Assembly (NCBI GenBank): GCA_964007475.1
Contig: OZ023275.1
Span: 28,401,619 to 28,465,618, forward strand
Length of the DNA: 64,000 bases
Direction: 5' to 3'
DNA from: Hybos culiciformis
Lineage: Eukaryota > Arthropoda > Insecta > Diptera > Hybotidae
The translations under genes and the position numbers were made by a program. The notes under the pieces were generated by a model that worked only from the letters and a program-made list of their open reading frames with translations, had not been told where the DNA came from and did not search any database. Shown here piece by piece: positions 46,637 through 59,000 of this stretch. The stretch's first letter is position 1. Every line of letters begins with the position of its first letter.

Positions 46637-46690
46637 CTCTTATTAATAAATACTAGCCTAGATCCTAGAGCGAAACAACGTTTTTGCTAT
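46637..46690 (+). mobile_element. Helitron-like 3' end remnant, array unit 5
   Basis: It begins like the other two copies (ATTAATAAATACTAGCCTAG, GCGAAACAACG) but diverges before the terminal CTRR. Confidence 0.3.
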
Positions 46691-46814
46691 ACATATATTT
46701 TTTTGACTATAGTAAATAATTAAAAATGTATTAAATTTTTTTTGAAATTTTTTTATTATTAGTAGGTACATAAATATGTTCGATTTGGTCAAACGTCAGA
46801 AAATATTGTTATTT

Positions 46815-48617
46815 TTATAACTGATACCCTTCTAATGGACAGAAGTCCTTTCCACAGCTCTCAGTAAAACATTTTTGTAACATTTCAACCTTTCTTGATT
46901 GACATTTGAAACTTTCCATAAATTCTTTTAAAAGAGGAAGCTGAAGAAAAAGATCATCGTTTTCACATTCCGATTGTGCTAACGCTATAAAATATGCGCG
47001 ACTCTCATCACCCAAACCAACGGTTGCTAAATATTTCTCATCAATGTCGTCTTCGATTTTATTAGCACTATATTGAATATAATTGTAATAATTGGCTTTA
47101 AGAATTTCAAAATCACTTGCGTATGATTCGTAATATAATTTTTTTTCTCGAAGACATGGAAAAAATGTATCTTTATTTAAAAAGCTATTTGATATTAGAT
47201 ATTCGGTCCAAAAAGACTTAATTGCTGTAACATAATAATGAAGAGCGGGTGTTTCATTATTATTGATTATTGCTTTTCTTCCTGATTTTTTCTGCAGATC
47301 TTTTATATCATCTTCGATTAATAGTATTTCATTTATAGGTATACTATAAAGATTGTAAATATTTGAAAAATATTTGTCCGTAATCATTTCCGGTTTATAA
47401 AATTTGATTAGAAATTCTTCGGAATAAGAAACATTTTCAATCAAGAAAACCTTTTTTTTATCAATTTCATGTTTATGGCTGTTATCCTTTTCAGCTAAGT
47501 TTCGTTCGGATCTTTTTATTACTTCTTCGAAATTTTGTATAATATTACGACGAAGTGCAAGATCTAATTGCTCATGCTGTTGTTGTGAGGCCAAATTTTT
47601 TAATATTGGATATAAATATTTCGAAATTTGAGATGTTGAAAAATTGTCCATTGATAATAAAGTTCGTAAGATCAAAAAATTAGTAAATTTGATTGAATTT
47701 GAATCATTATTATATATGACATTGATAATATGTTTTATTCTCTTTGGATTCCAATAAAATTTTGAAATAGGCGTTTCAGTTTCGTTGAAATTTAAATAAT
47801 TTGTGAAATATTCTTGCCAATCAAAATTAGGTGTTTCTTTGGATAAATTTTCAAACGATCCTATAAGTTCAAGTCCTGAGTTTAGTTCGTCGTACTCAGA
47901 CACGGCAACCGTTAAGTTATTCAAACCTTCCAAAATGTTATCAATTTCCATGTCATTGTATCGATTAGGCTCAACAATTTGTTTTAGGATTAGTTTGTTT
48001 TGTTTTGTAGTTCCAATAGAATGTTCGAATTCAATATTTAAAATATGTTCATTTTCATCATTCCCCATGTCAATAATGTAAAAAAATTTTAAATTTCCGA
48101 TTAATTTAGTTATATCATTTTTCGAAAATTTTTCCTTAAATAATGGAAACTCTTTAAACGGTTTTAGGAAATTTATTTGATCAAATACTAATTTTAAATT
48201 TTCTTTTTGTTCTTTTTGTTTCATTGAATTAATAAAAAGTTTGATTTTATTCTCAATATTTGTTAATTCAATTTTCTCATGTAATTGGTTTTCCACATAA
48301 TTAATAATATTTAAATCAAAATTATCTGTAACATTATTGCCACAAGCATATTTCTTAAAATCATCACATGGCCTAGTGGTGAAATTAATTTTTTCGATTA
48401 TATTTTGATAATAACCATGGAATTTTTTATTTGATTTTGAACTCAGCTTGAAATCATTTGAAGAAATCTTTTTTATTAGCATTCTATTACGATCTATGTT
48501 AATATTACTTATTTGGTCGAATTCTATTTCAATGTGAGTTTCATTTTCGAAAACTGACAGAGAATTGAAATCATCAATAAAAGTTAGAATTAATAATAAA
48601 AATTTTAAAATCTTCAT
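46815..48617 (-). CDS. Secreted M13 neprilysin-like pseudopeptidase, array copy 5
   Basis: Intronless, 600 residues. The signal peptide is MKILKFLLLILTFIDDFNS. The signatures are TTRPCDDFKKYACGNN, CLREKKLYYESY, RAYFIALAQSEC, FMESFKC and KCFTESCGKDFC. HExxH is absent (PALHYYVTAIKSFWTEY in its place). It groups with copies 3 and 4 but is clearly older than their split. It has a three-residue KEQ repeat near residue 150 and its own changes throughout the middle. It is the last copy before the assembly gap, so its upstream neighbour is unknown. Confidence 0.9.
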   Translation of the reverse strand: MKILKFLLLILTFIDDFNSLSVFENETHIEIEFDQISNINIDRNRMLIKKISSNDFKLSSKSNKKFHGYYQNIIEKINFTTRPCDDFKKYACGNNVTDNFDLNIINYVENQLHEKIELTNIENKIKLFINSMKQKEQKENLKLVFDQINFLKPFKEFPLFKEKFSKNDITKLIGNLKFFYIIDMGNDENEHILNIEFEHSIGTTKQNKLILKQIVEPNRYNDMEIDNILEGLNNLTVAVSEYDELNSGLELIGSFENLSKETPNFDWQEYFTNYLNFNETETPISKFYWNPKRIKHIINVIYNNDSNSIKFTNFLILRTLLSMDNFSTSQISKYLYPILKNLASQQQHEQLDLALRRNIIQNFEEVIKRSERNLAEKDNSHKHEIDKKKVFLIENVSYSEEFLIKFYKPEMITDKYFSNIYNLYSIPINEILLIEDDIKDLQKKSGRKAIINNNETPALHYYVTAIKSFWTEYLISNSFLNKDTFFPCLREKKLYYESYASDFEILKANYYNYIQYSANKIEDDIDEKYLATVGLGDESRAYFIALAQSECENDDLFLQLPLLKEFMESFKCQSRKVEMLQKCFTESCGKDFCPLEGYQL

Positions 48618-48647
48618 TCTATTAAAATAAGTTTGTGTACTCTTCAG

Positions 48648-48669
48648 AAGATTTAATTAAACACTGGTA
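48648..48669 (-). promoter_or_regulatory. Conserved initiator-like block upstream of M13-like copy 5
   Basis: ACCAGTGTTTAATTAAATC on the minus strand. The candidate initiator A is 48 bases from the ATG. Confidence 0.55.
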
Positions 48670-48754
48670 TAATAAATTGTTATCTTGGTTTACTAAAATT
48701 AAAGTACATTATATAATATAGAATTTGATTTAAGTTCAGTTTTTTAACAAATTA

Positions 48755-48954
48755 NNNNNNNNNNNNNNNNNNNNNNNNNNNNNNNNNNNNNNNNNNNNNN
48801 NNNNNNNNNNNNNNNNNNNNNNNNNNNNNNNNNNNNNNNNNNNNNNNNNNNNNNNNNNNNNNNNNNNNNNNNNNNNNNNNNNNNNNNNNNNNNNNNNNNN
48901 NNNNNNNNNNNNNNNNNNNNNNNNNNNNNNNNNNNNNNNNNNNNNNNNNNNNNN
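48755..48954. other. Assembly gap (200 N)
   Basis: Exactly 200 N, a round number that suggests a placeholder of unknown true length. It lies 138 bases beyond the last array gene's start codon. Confidence 0.98.
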
Positions 48955-51900
48955 AAAACAATAAGACCCGGAAGTTCTAAACTCAGAATTTCAAAAGCCA
49001 AATGAAAATTTTTTATTTACCTAATATTTAATTTGCAGGACGTTTATTACCATTTATTTTTTCTCCATTTTTGTTAAAATTTATTTTAACAAAAATAATA
49101 ATTTTATTTTTTTTTTTTTGTTGTTGAACATTGGTTACAAATCGCTTAAAATGTGGTCATGGCTGAGGGCGTACGAATCTTAGTTTACAATTTTCCATTA
49201 ATTTTTTTTACTTATTTCTCTTGATATTCTTGAAGCTTTGAGTCTTGTGTTTGTGTTTTTTTGTTTTCAATCGAGGAAAGTAACGAAGTTTTTTCTCACT
49301 CAATCGTATTTAAACAGTATCTTTTTTTTTGAACTGAAAATTGTTTGACTAAGATCATCGTAGTTTTCGACTTACCTTGTATTTGTAATTTTAGTGATTC
49401 AATAATCATCATCTATTGTAAATAGTATTTTTCTTTTTGTGTAAGAAAACTTGTTATACGGTCAATTAGGTTAATGAAATTCTTTAAGTCATTATAGGTG
49501 AATAACCATCTCAAGATGGAATAAAAGGCATTTCATTAGAATGATTAATTCGATTTTTTTGAGAGCTGCATTTTTTACTCGAAATTTCGGGCGATTACTA
49601 CACCTTTTTTGTAATAATTTAATTTGAACTTCACAAAATTTGGTATATTTGAATTTTCAGCAGATGACGATTGAAGAATTTGAAATAATTTTTGACGGCG
49701 AAATCCACACATTTTTCATATGAATGGGTCAAAAATGAAAAAAATGTACATATCTAATTAAATAAGATTTTCTTCCGAAGGGAAATTTCTTGGATTCGTT
49801 GGTATATTGGGTACAATGATCAAAATTTTCAAATCTGGTCCAGGGTTTGGAGAGTTATAATTAAAAAAAAAATTATCTAATAGTATTTAATTTTGAAATA
49901 TTGAAAACCGAAGCCATATTTCATTTACGAAGTAAATGATTTTTGCACGTAACTCAAAATTTTGTCTATATAATTTTTAATTTTTTTCGTTATAAAATTA
50001 GTTTCCTTTTAAATGAATAATTATCACAAAAAATAAATATTATGCACTTAGAAAGTAGTACTTTTATAAATTCTGCAATTCTGAATTAAAATAAAATAAA
50101 ATTTTCGATATTAAAATTTATAACTTTGAATTGTTATTTTGTAAATACGTTTGTTATAGGCATAAGAGCTCTTCATAACAAAGTTTCAATTTTCATAAGG
50201 ATTTAAATCACGTACCAAACAACTTCAAAATATTTTAATTAATTTAGAAAAAAATATATATATTGTGGTATATTAAGGACTTTAGACTCGTATGACCATT
50301 TATTGGAAATTTAACATATTTAAAACGATCAAAATTCGTTTTCATAATAAAATCATTTTATTGAATATAATTGTTCATTATCATATTAAAAAAAATATAT
50401 TTTTTTTTATTTTCACCACATTCAATCACTTAAAGAAAGCGTCGGCCTCAAATTACCTATTATAATAGTTTATAATAGTTTGGTTACAATCTACAGCATA
50501 ACTGGCAAAAGACTAAATTGTTAAGTGTGAATATTTAAGTTTATCAGTGCAAACGGCACTTAAGTACATATAATTATAATTATTATAATAAAATATTTTT
50601 ACATGTGAAATGGATATATCATATATCACCTATTTTAGTATGTTTTTACTAAGAAACGAACTTAAATTAAAACTAAGAGCAAACTTACTAACGGTCGACG
50701 AAATTATCGAATTAATTGAATATTTATAATTTAAAATTTTTTTTTTCCATTGGTGACAACAGTACACCACTAGCAATGCACCCATCATTGTGTCGCAATC
50801 AGTTTGAATTCAAATTGTAGAACTATTTAAATAAAAATATATATTTTCTTTTTATTTTAGCATATTCGCGAATTATTTTTTCGAAAAAAAAAATAATAAC
50901 GAAAAAACCAAAATTAAATACCTGCGCAACAAGAAGTTAAGAGCATTTGAGGGTTAATTTTTAAGAGTAAATTTCTTTTATACATCAAAATTTACAAGCA
51001 TTTATTTTTTGTTTCTGCCTATAAAAATATCGGTAAAATTTAAAAATATTTTAGTTGAGTTTTTCATTATACTCGAAATAGACGTAAATAACTATTTATT
51101 AAAGAAAATCATTTAAGTAGCGACATTTTTCGCAAGCTTATTAGCGTAAAAATCAAAATTCGTGAATTATCATAATAAATTATAAAAAATATGTATTAAA
51201 TATGTAGGGCGGTGTCAAAAATTTTGTCAGTTCCATAATACTGTTTCTTTTTTTGAATTCTTTCAATCATTTACATAAATTGGATTATTCAAAAAAAAGA
51301 GTGTAGTAATTACTAAGATATTTTAAAATTTAGAAATAACCTTAGATTTTTAAAAATCTATGCATTTTTTTTGAACAACACAAATACTTTAATACTTTCA
51401 TAATGACGGCTGACAAAAATAAGTGTTGGAAAGAAAAGCGCGAGTAATGTAATACTTTAGATGATTACTTGACGGTGCTGGACCCCAATGAAACTGGGCG
51501 TATCAAACACTCAATATTGTTTGTGAAAGAGGGCCCATGAAATTCTGCGCCATTCGACTGAATATATAATAGATTTTAATATGCAGCAGGTCCATTGCTC
51601 AATTTGTGTACCAAAATTTCAGATTTAGTCAACGAAATATTTAAAGACATGTAATATTTTTGTACAACATTATTAAAAATATTATTAACAAAAATTTTTA
51701 CTTAGCACATAATATTATTAAAAACATTTCTGTGATAAGAATTAACTTTGAACTTAATTTGACTTCGGGTTAATTTATTCATTTCCAAAGATTATAATAT
51801 TTTTGTTTCTTATTTTATTTGATAAAAAATAAAATTATTGTCATTATTATTATCTGTTCCTACCATATATTGCAAATACTATAAAATTCTTACAGAAATA

Positions 51901-54900
51901 TGAAAATTTTAAATCGACGACCCATTATTTCTCGCGATTTATTCGTAATTAATTACAAGTTAAGTTTAGTTTTAAATTATAAATCATGTGAAGCTCTTTG
52001 GAATAAAAATAAGCATCTTCTACAGTATGCATTCGATAAAAGATACAATACCTAAATATGCACTTAACGATTAGAAAAAAAAATGATCAATTGAATACCT
52101 ATCGTAATATACATTGGCGATACAGATTTATCATATTTATATTCTTCAATAGCATCCCTAATTTATAATAAATTTTTCAACATCACTTTGAAAGGGATTT
52201 TTATAGTTTTTTTTTTTTTGTATTACATTTAAAGCGATAATATTTGATACAAACGTACAAATTACCACATTTCAGAATAAATTTTATAAAATTGAAAACA
52301 TAAAAAAAATATTAACACAAAAATTTTATTTTATTTTTTTATAATTTTTTAAACTGACTATATCATTTGCATAAGCTTCGTATATAAATACGAACAAAAA
52401 ATAAAAAAGTCAAGCATAAAGAATCCACAATTGTTATTATTGTGAGATTGAATAATAATTTTTTATTATTTTTTTTTTTTGGATTAAAAACAGCTGCCAA
52501 TTGTTTCAAGTTGTTGGAATTGGTTTTTTTTTTTTGCTTCATTCACAGCATTTTAAATAAAGGTGACTTCTGAACTTTATAAAAATTGACAACTTTATGC
52601 GATATCAATTTATCCACATATATATTAGTTAGTCTTGTTGCAGAAAATTTAGTTAACTTTTTTGAAATGCATATTTAGATATGATTTTCTTTTTATTCAA
52701 AATTGAAGGAAATTAAAAGATTCGATTGAATAAAGATAAATGTTTGAAGAGATGAGATTTACTTTCCAATCTAGGTATATTTTAGCCATTGCTTAGAGAA
52801 TTAGAGCTTCCGAGGGGTAGTATATTCTCATATTAGCTGTGTGATAATTCCTTTTTAACGCAAAAATTCCGGTTTATTGTTGAATTTTATAAAAATTATA
52901 AGTCGTTTAGTATATATAATACTATTATCAATATACTATTATCAATATTATGATAGTATTACAATATTAAAGATATTTTTAATCAAATTGAATTGAAATA
53001 TAGTGTAATGGCATATTAAAAATTCATTATTTTCAAAATTGTAGAAATTTAATGTAACAAAAACAAAAAAAAAATTTTTTTTTAAATAATTATTTGATTT
53101 GTTTTTTTTTTCGATATTTAAATAATATAAATATATAATGATTTAAATTGTTCAAAAATAAAATAAAGAAAATAAAACAAAACAAAAAATGGATAAAAGT
53201 ATTTAAATAAAAAAAATGTGGAAAAAATTTATGAAAAACTTTATTATTAAAAAAAATATATTTTATTTTAAAATAAAAATTCTTATATATATTTTATATT
53301 TTGTTGTTTAATATAAATTGAAATAAAATAAAATAAAATAAAATAAAATAATAATAGTAGCGAATAATATGAGAAATAAATCATATATTGGCATTTACAC
53401 AATTGTGATTTTTATTTTAACTGAATATGGTATGTATAAAAAAAGCATAGATACTCTGTTTAAACGATCTTTGATATAATTTAATTTTTAAAATTTTGAA
53501 AAAGCAATATAAATTAATTTCAGTGCTTAGTATAATAATAAGCCCAATAATTTTTTTTATATCTTCACTATCTTCTCTGAAATGGCTGGGATTGATTTTA
53601 ATTATATACATATATTTGATAAAGTGCATTGTACACTATATTGTTAAAGCTAATGTTACGAAAATCAGCAAATCAATAAAATCCAACAATTAAATTTAAC
53701 AATTTTTAAAAGACTCAATAATATTTAAAAATTACACTAAAGTATCCTAATTTAAATATGGGTATCGTCTAGAAACAAATAAAAAATTAAACTTTAATTT
53801 GCACAATGTTTCTATTTTTTTAATTAATTTTTTTTTTTAAATTAAAAAAAAAGCAAAAAATCAAAATTCACCAAGATAATTGTTAAATAAGAGTGTTTCA
53901 TTATTTTAAATCCTTTTTATTTTTATTTGTCTAGTTAGTACACAAATAAAGATAATTAAGTTAAAAAAAAAAAAATAAAAAAAACTCTGAACACAAAATT
54001 ACACCATAACTTTCCCATTAACACCAATTATACTTTTCTCAAGAGATTTTTATTTTGATTCTCCCAACATTTTTGTATTAAAGCACATTTTATATTCAGT
54101 ATCATTTTATTTCCAAATATACTTATAGTTATGTTGTTCTTTTTTATTCAATATTAGCACAATTAACATAATTTTAATTCCAGTAGGTAAATATTGTATT
54201 TGTAAAACGAAGAAAATAAAGAATAGAATTTCTTATTTAACTGGAGTGGTGTTTTTAAATTCTTATTCGAATTCCTTATGTAAAAATAACTTGATTAATA
54301 CACTTCCGAAATAAACAATAAAATAATATAAAACTAGACATAAACTTAAGAATCAAGTATAAGACCATTCTCTATATTTCGATTTAAAATACTGTCTGTC
54401 AAACAATCGCTCCAATTCATTTCAAACAAACTCATCTTTCCATCTACATTCCTACACTAATTTACATCACTAAATTTTTAAATTTGTATGAAAATTATTA
54501 ATACCCTTAGTCTTATTTAGATCTTGGTAATTACAAAACTCAGAAGCTCAGGACTGAATTTACTATTTTTCTGTTAATATTACTTACATTATTTATTTTT
54601 TCTTTTGTTTTTATTCAAATTTTCTTGGTTTAAATATATTATGTAGATTTTTTGTGAATTATAATAATTTCTTTTTATTCGAATAAGGAACAGTGGTTTT
54701 CAAGTCACCTTCGATAAATACTTATAACTGATATTGTCGTCAGAAAATGAAGGCATAAAAAATTAAATTAAAATTGTTGACTTTCCGGTTCTCAAATTAT
54801 ATAGTTTAAATATAATTTTGTAACTACTCTAAACAGTATTAACTAAAATATTCAATTTAATCGAATTGGACTTTAATAATGTATTAGACTTTATTTTGAT

Positions 54901-55382
54901 CGTATATTTTAAATATTTTGTTTTTAAATTGTGTTACGAAGTAAAATTTTTCAAATAGTCTTTTTTCTATAGTCATAGTTAGGCATTATAAACATAGTTT
55001 GTGCTGTGAATGTTAAAAAAAAAAATATTTATTGAAATTTTGCTAATTCATTTTTTTTTATTATAAATCAATCATGAGAACGTTCGGGTTACTTTTATAA
55101 AGGACGAATAGAGTAAAAAGGAAGTCTAGACAATAAAAAAAGATAAACTTTGTTTTTGTTTTTTTTTTACTAATCAAATGACTTAGGACAAAAATGAAAA
55201 GGAAATTAAAAAGTCATGAAAAAAATAATAGATTTTTTTTTTTTTTTTTTTATTTAGTTTTTTTCTGGTATTTTTTTAATCAACTATATTAGGAACTATG
55301 GGATGATATTAAATAAAACTTTAAATCTAAAAAAATATATATTTGGTTAAATTTTCTAACAAAATAAAGGTATCATGTTGAT
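48955..55382. other. Intergenic AT-rich DNA, no recognised gene
   Basis: About 6.4 kb without a supported exon. Patches near 49560-49860 and 51400-51660 are of more mixed composition and look like decayed interspersed repeats. A 14-base tandem (ATATACTATTATCA, twice) lies near 52920-52950 and an AAATA microsatellite near 53321-53351. Opposed short frames at 53417-53693 are low-complexity. No further M13-like sequence is seen on this side of the gap. Confidence 0.5.
53321..53351. repeat. AAATA pentanucleotide microsatellite
   Basis: Six successive AAATA units. Confidence 0.85.
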
Positions 55383-56045
55383 CAGGGGTGGCCAACTTCA
55401 TTATATGTAAGATCGACTAATTTTTTAAAAAATGTGTCGTGATCGACCTTATAAAATATTGATATTAAACACATTTAATACACATACAAGTGACAACGGT
55501 TAAATTACACAAAAACATATATTAAATTTAAAAGGAAGGCTGCATGTCTTCAACCAAGCATTCATAATTTTGCTAAATCCCGTCCGAGAGAATACTAATA
55601 AATCTTGAGTCAAGGAAGGATATCTAGTCTTCCTTATAAATGAAATTGCCCATTCAGATGAAACGTATGTACAAATATTTGCTACATTTGGTAATTTTAG
55701 ATTACTATTCATGATTCGGCTATTCGTAAAATCTTCCTCAAATTCTTTGGTATGTAAGATTAAGATTACATTAGTTTTTATAGAAATGCTTTCATCCAAC
55801 CTATTTTTTTTTTATTAAAAAAATGTGACCTTAATTTTTTAGAACAATAGATATGAATCGTTTTTAAGAAGAAAAGGACACACATCAAAATGATGTGTGA
55901 TGATAAGATTGAATAAGCAGTGTTAACGTTTGTAGTTACAAACGCATCATCTCCGATTGATCGACCAAAATTTGGTCCGATTGATCGACCAAAAATTGGT
56001 TCGGGATCGACCGGTCGATCGCGATCGAAGTGTTGGCCATTCCTG
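55383..56045. mobile_element. hAT-family DNA transposon, degenerate or non-autonomous
   Basis: The left end CAGGGGTGGCCAAC and the inverted right end CAGGAATGGCCAAC match at 12 of 14 positions and carry the classic hAT terminus. The flanks ATGTTGAT and ATATAGAT match at 6 of 8 positions, consistent with an aged 8-base target duplication. Sub-terminal GATCGACC and CGATCGCGATCG words are repeated near the right end, including a tandem of CCGATTGATCGACCAAAA at about 55960-56000. A 99-codon minus-strand frame inside (55500-55799) contains YPSLTQDLLVFS, which faintly recalls the hAT C-terminal region, but this is uncertain. Confidence 0.75.
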
Positions 56046-59000
56046 ATATAGATATAGAGAGAGCAATTAATTAAAAAGTTTTAAAAATAATTTTTATAAG
56101 CCAATAATTGAAAACTTTTATAAACAGAAATATTATAATTATTTTATTACAAGTACAAAATAGAAACATAATAATAAATAAACATTTTCGGAAACTCAGA
56201 AATTAGAATAATAATTAAAAAATTTTTACATTAAATTAATTTACTGTATTTTTTTTATATATTAAATAGTTGTAAACCTACTCATATATAGTACATGAAA
56301 AATATGGATATTAAATATCGTGTTAAGGATGATATAGACCAGTTGAATATTTATTCAATTTAAGTTGGTCAACTCAAAATTTAGTGACAACGTTTTTCAA
56401 TTAGTGTTCAAATTATTTTGATATGTATTGTGTTGTAAGACCAGTTGAATGAACATGTGGGTTTTTATGTTTGGTTGCTTTAGACACCTTGTTGTTGGAG
56501 CTGTTGAGGTTGTTTTTTTTTAAATAAAAACAAATTTATTATTTTTTGCTGTGATCCACAATTATTTATTTTTCTTCTTTTTTTTAAATTTTATAATAAC
56601 CTAAATTACATTATTTAAAATTTATTTATTTTTATTTTATGAAATCGATGACGAATTTAGATTTACATTAATCCATAGTTTCAAAAACTCTTTTTCACTT
56701 TAAAAAAAAAATTAAAAAGAACAAATAAAATTTTTATTAACTTAAATTTACTTTTAATTGAAGCGAATAGGTAGTAAAAATTAATATTTTGAACGTTTGA
56801 TATTGAATATTTAGTAAAAATAAATATCGAAAACATTTGCATATTGAAAATGGAGTATGTCCTTGAAATTTTTAGTTCTTTTTACTTTATTATTGATGAT
56901 ATTCGATTTAGTGGTAATGAATTCTATAATCTTGCTAATATACTTGTTTGCCATAGGTTTTTCTATTTAAATTAAATAATTAGGTATATGCTGGTTTTTA
57001 TATCAATTTATTTTTTAAAGAATCTAGGAACCTTCAAATTGGTAACAAAATTACAGCAATTTATTCTAATTATTTCAGAAATATGAAATTATTACACAAT
57101 CTTTTTTTGACGTCATATAACTTATTATACATAGAGATTTGTTAGTGTGGAATAACAACATAGCCACCAGTGAGCTATTAAATTTTTGTTAATTCTACAC
57201 AATTGGCTAATTTCTTTAGTTTGAACAGAAAAAAAAAAAAATATTTTTAAAAATTTTATATTTTGCATTAAAATTGTTTTTCTTTTTAATATTATTAAAC
57301 ATGCAATTCAATTTTTTTTATTTCAAAAAGTTGTTCTTATATACATACATGACATTTACATAACATTTATGTGCATATCCTAAATTTATTATATTTTAAC
57401 TTATACACACATGTATAAAATTATAAAAAAATTGTTAAGAGTTGTAAAAATAAATTATAGGGTAATTTGAGGTGATATGGGTATATATGTATATCTTTTT
57501 AAATACATTTTTTGATGAGAACAAATATTTTTTCGTCAAACAAAAAACAAATTAATTATATATCATTTAAACTAAATTGATATAAAATGGTTGAAAAAAA
57601 ATAAAATATAATTTTAAATATCATAAAATTAGTCTAAAAAAAAAATTAAGAAAAACCAAATTACCCATATAGTTGGGGCAATATGATACAGTACGGTCGG
57701 TATCCGTTTCTTGTATATGTAATAAAAAAACCACTATTATTCGTACAAATCTTCAAGAAAAATTAAAAAATAAGTACCTACATTTGATCTAGAGAGCGAA
57801 TAAAATTAAAACATAAAACACAGAAGTTAATTTAATTATGACATATTAAACCTGATGAATATATGTCAAATTACTTTAATTTTTTATGCTTCTAAGTTTC
57901 CACAAAATTATCTTATTTCAATTATAAAATATTCCAATTTCGGTTTTCTCTCTTTTTTTTAAATTTTCGGACGAAATGTCAAAACAATCTTCTTTGCAAT
58001 TTTTACAAAAACTTCTTTGGTCTTTTATCGGATTCATGTTCGGAATTTTATGGATTTGATTTGTTTCATATATATTTCCCAGTTTTTCAAACGTTCTTTA
58101 TATAACAATCAGTGCCAGAATGTGTGTCGGTTCAAACGAATGATTTATCAAAGCAACAATTATCGCTGGATATGATCCATTTTATTAAAAATAAAAACGA
58201 TAAATTAAAAATTATTGCTTAATTAGGACTTTAAGCTTTTGATGTTAAAGACATTTTTCTAATTTAGTAGCAGACGACAAGAAAATATTTCCAGAATAAA
58301 TTAATCTTAATTTGTTTCGAAACCAATTAAATGAATACTGTACAAATATTTCGTATTTGACTTATGAAATGTTGGTATCAAAAAAAAAAATTTCTACAGA
58401 AATTATTTCTGTATTTAATATTTATAAAACCGTACCTATCATCAAAATAAATTTTGTAATTCAAATATTTTATTAATCATGATTAATTTAAGCCCTACAA
58501 AACAGTATTAAAACTTTCAATTAAAATTATTTTTTATGTTCCTTTGATTGATTACTAATTAAATTACCAATAAAAATTATCCAATACTATGGCTGTATCT
58601 TTTAGTCCGACCTGCGATAGGATGACAGTACTTCATTGTAATAGATAATACATAGATTAGGTTGAGAGTTAGAAGAATTCCTTAAATAGATTTTTTCAAC
58701 TTAGGCCCATTGTACTAATCTGCCTGAACGGTCTTTGTTCATCCCAACGGATAATTAGATACTTTTTTTTTTTATAGTTTATCGGTTTATCCCCAAGAAG
58801 CCTGTCTGCCGATTTTTCTAAAGTTACTCTCTAAAGTCATGCCAATAACAGAGGGTACCGGGCGAACGACTATGCAAACAAATTAATTAATTTTTCATAC
58901 TTTGATTAATTAAAGTTTTTATTATGATTTAATTGTTATTAAAGATTATGATTTTTCATATTTAAATGTATAAAAATTTTGTTCATGTTTAAATTTTCGT

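Larger units (their letters stand above)
45545..46814. other. Spacer of the tandem unit between M13-like copies 4 and 5
   Basis: Near-duplicate of 42441-43689. It includes the dispersed-repeat fragment (46176-46468) and the Helitron-like remnant (46637-46690). Small indels distinguish it, such as an extra TGCCTAATCGAAAAAT near 46160. Confidence 0.6.

Noticed and set aside
48744..49001. Open frames across the N run
   Set aside because: An artefact of undetermined bases.
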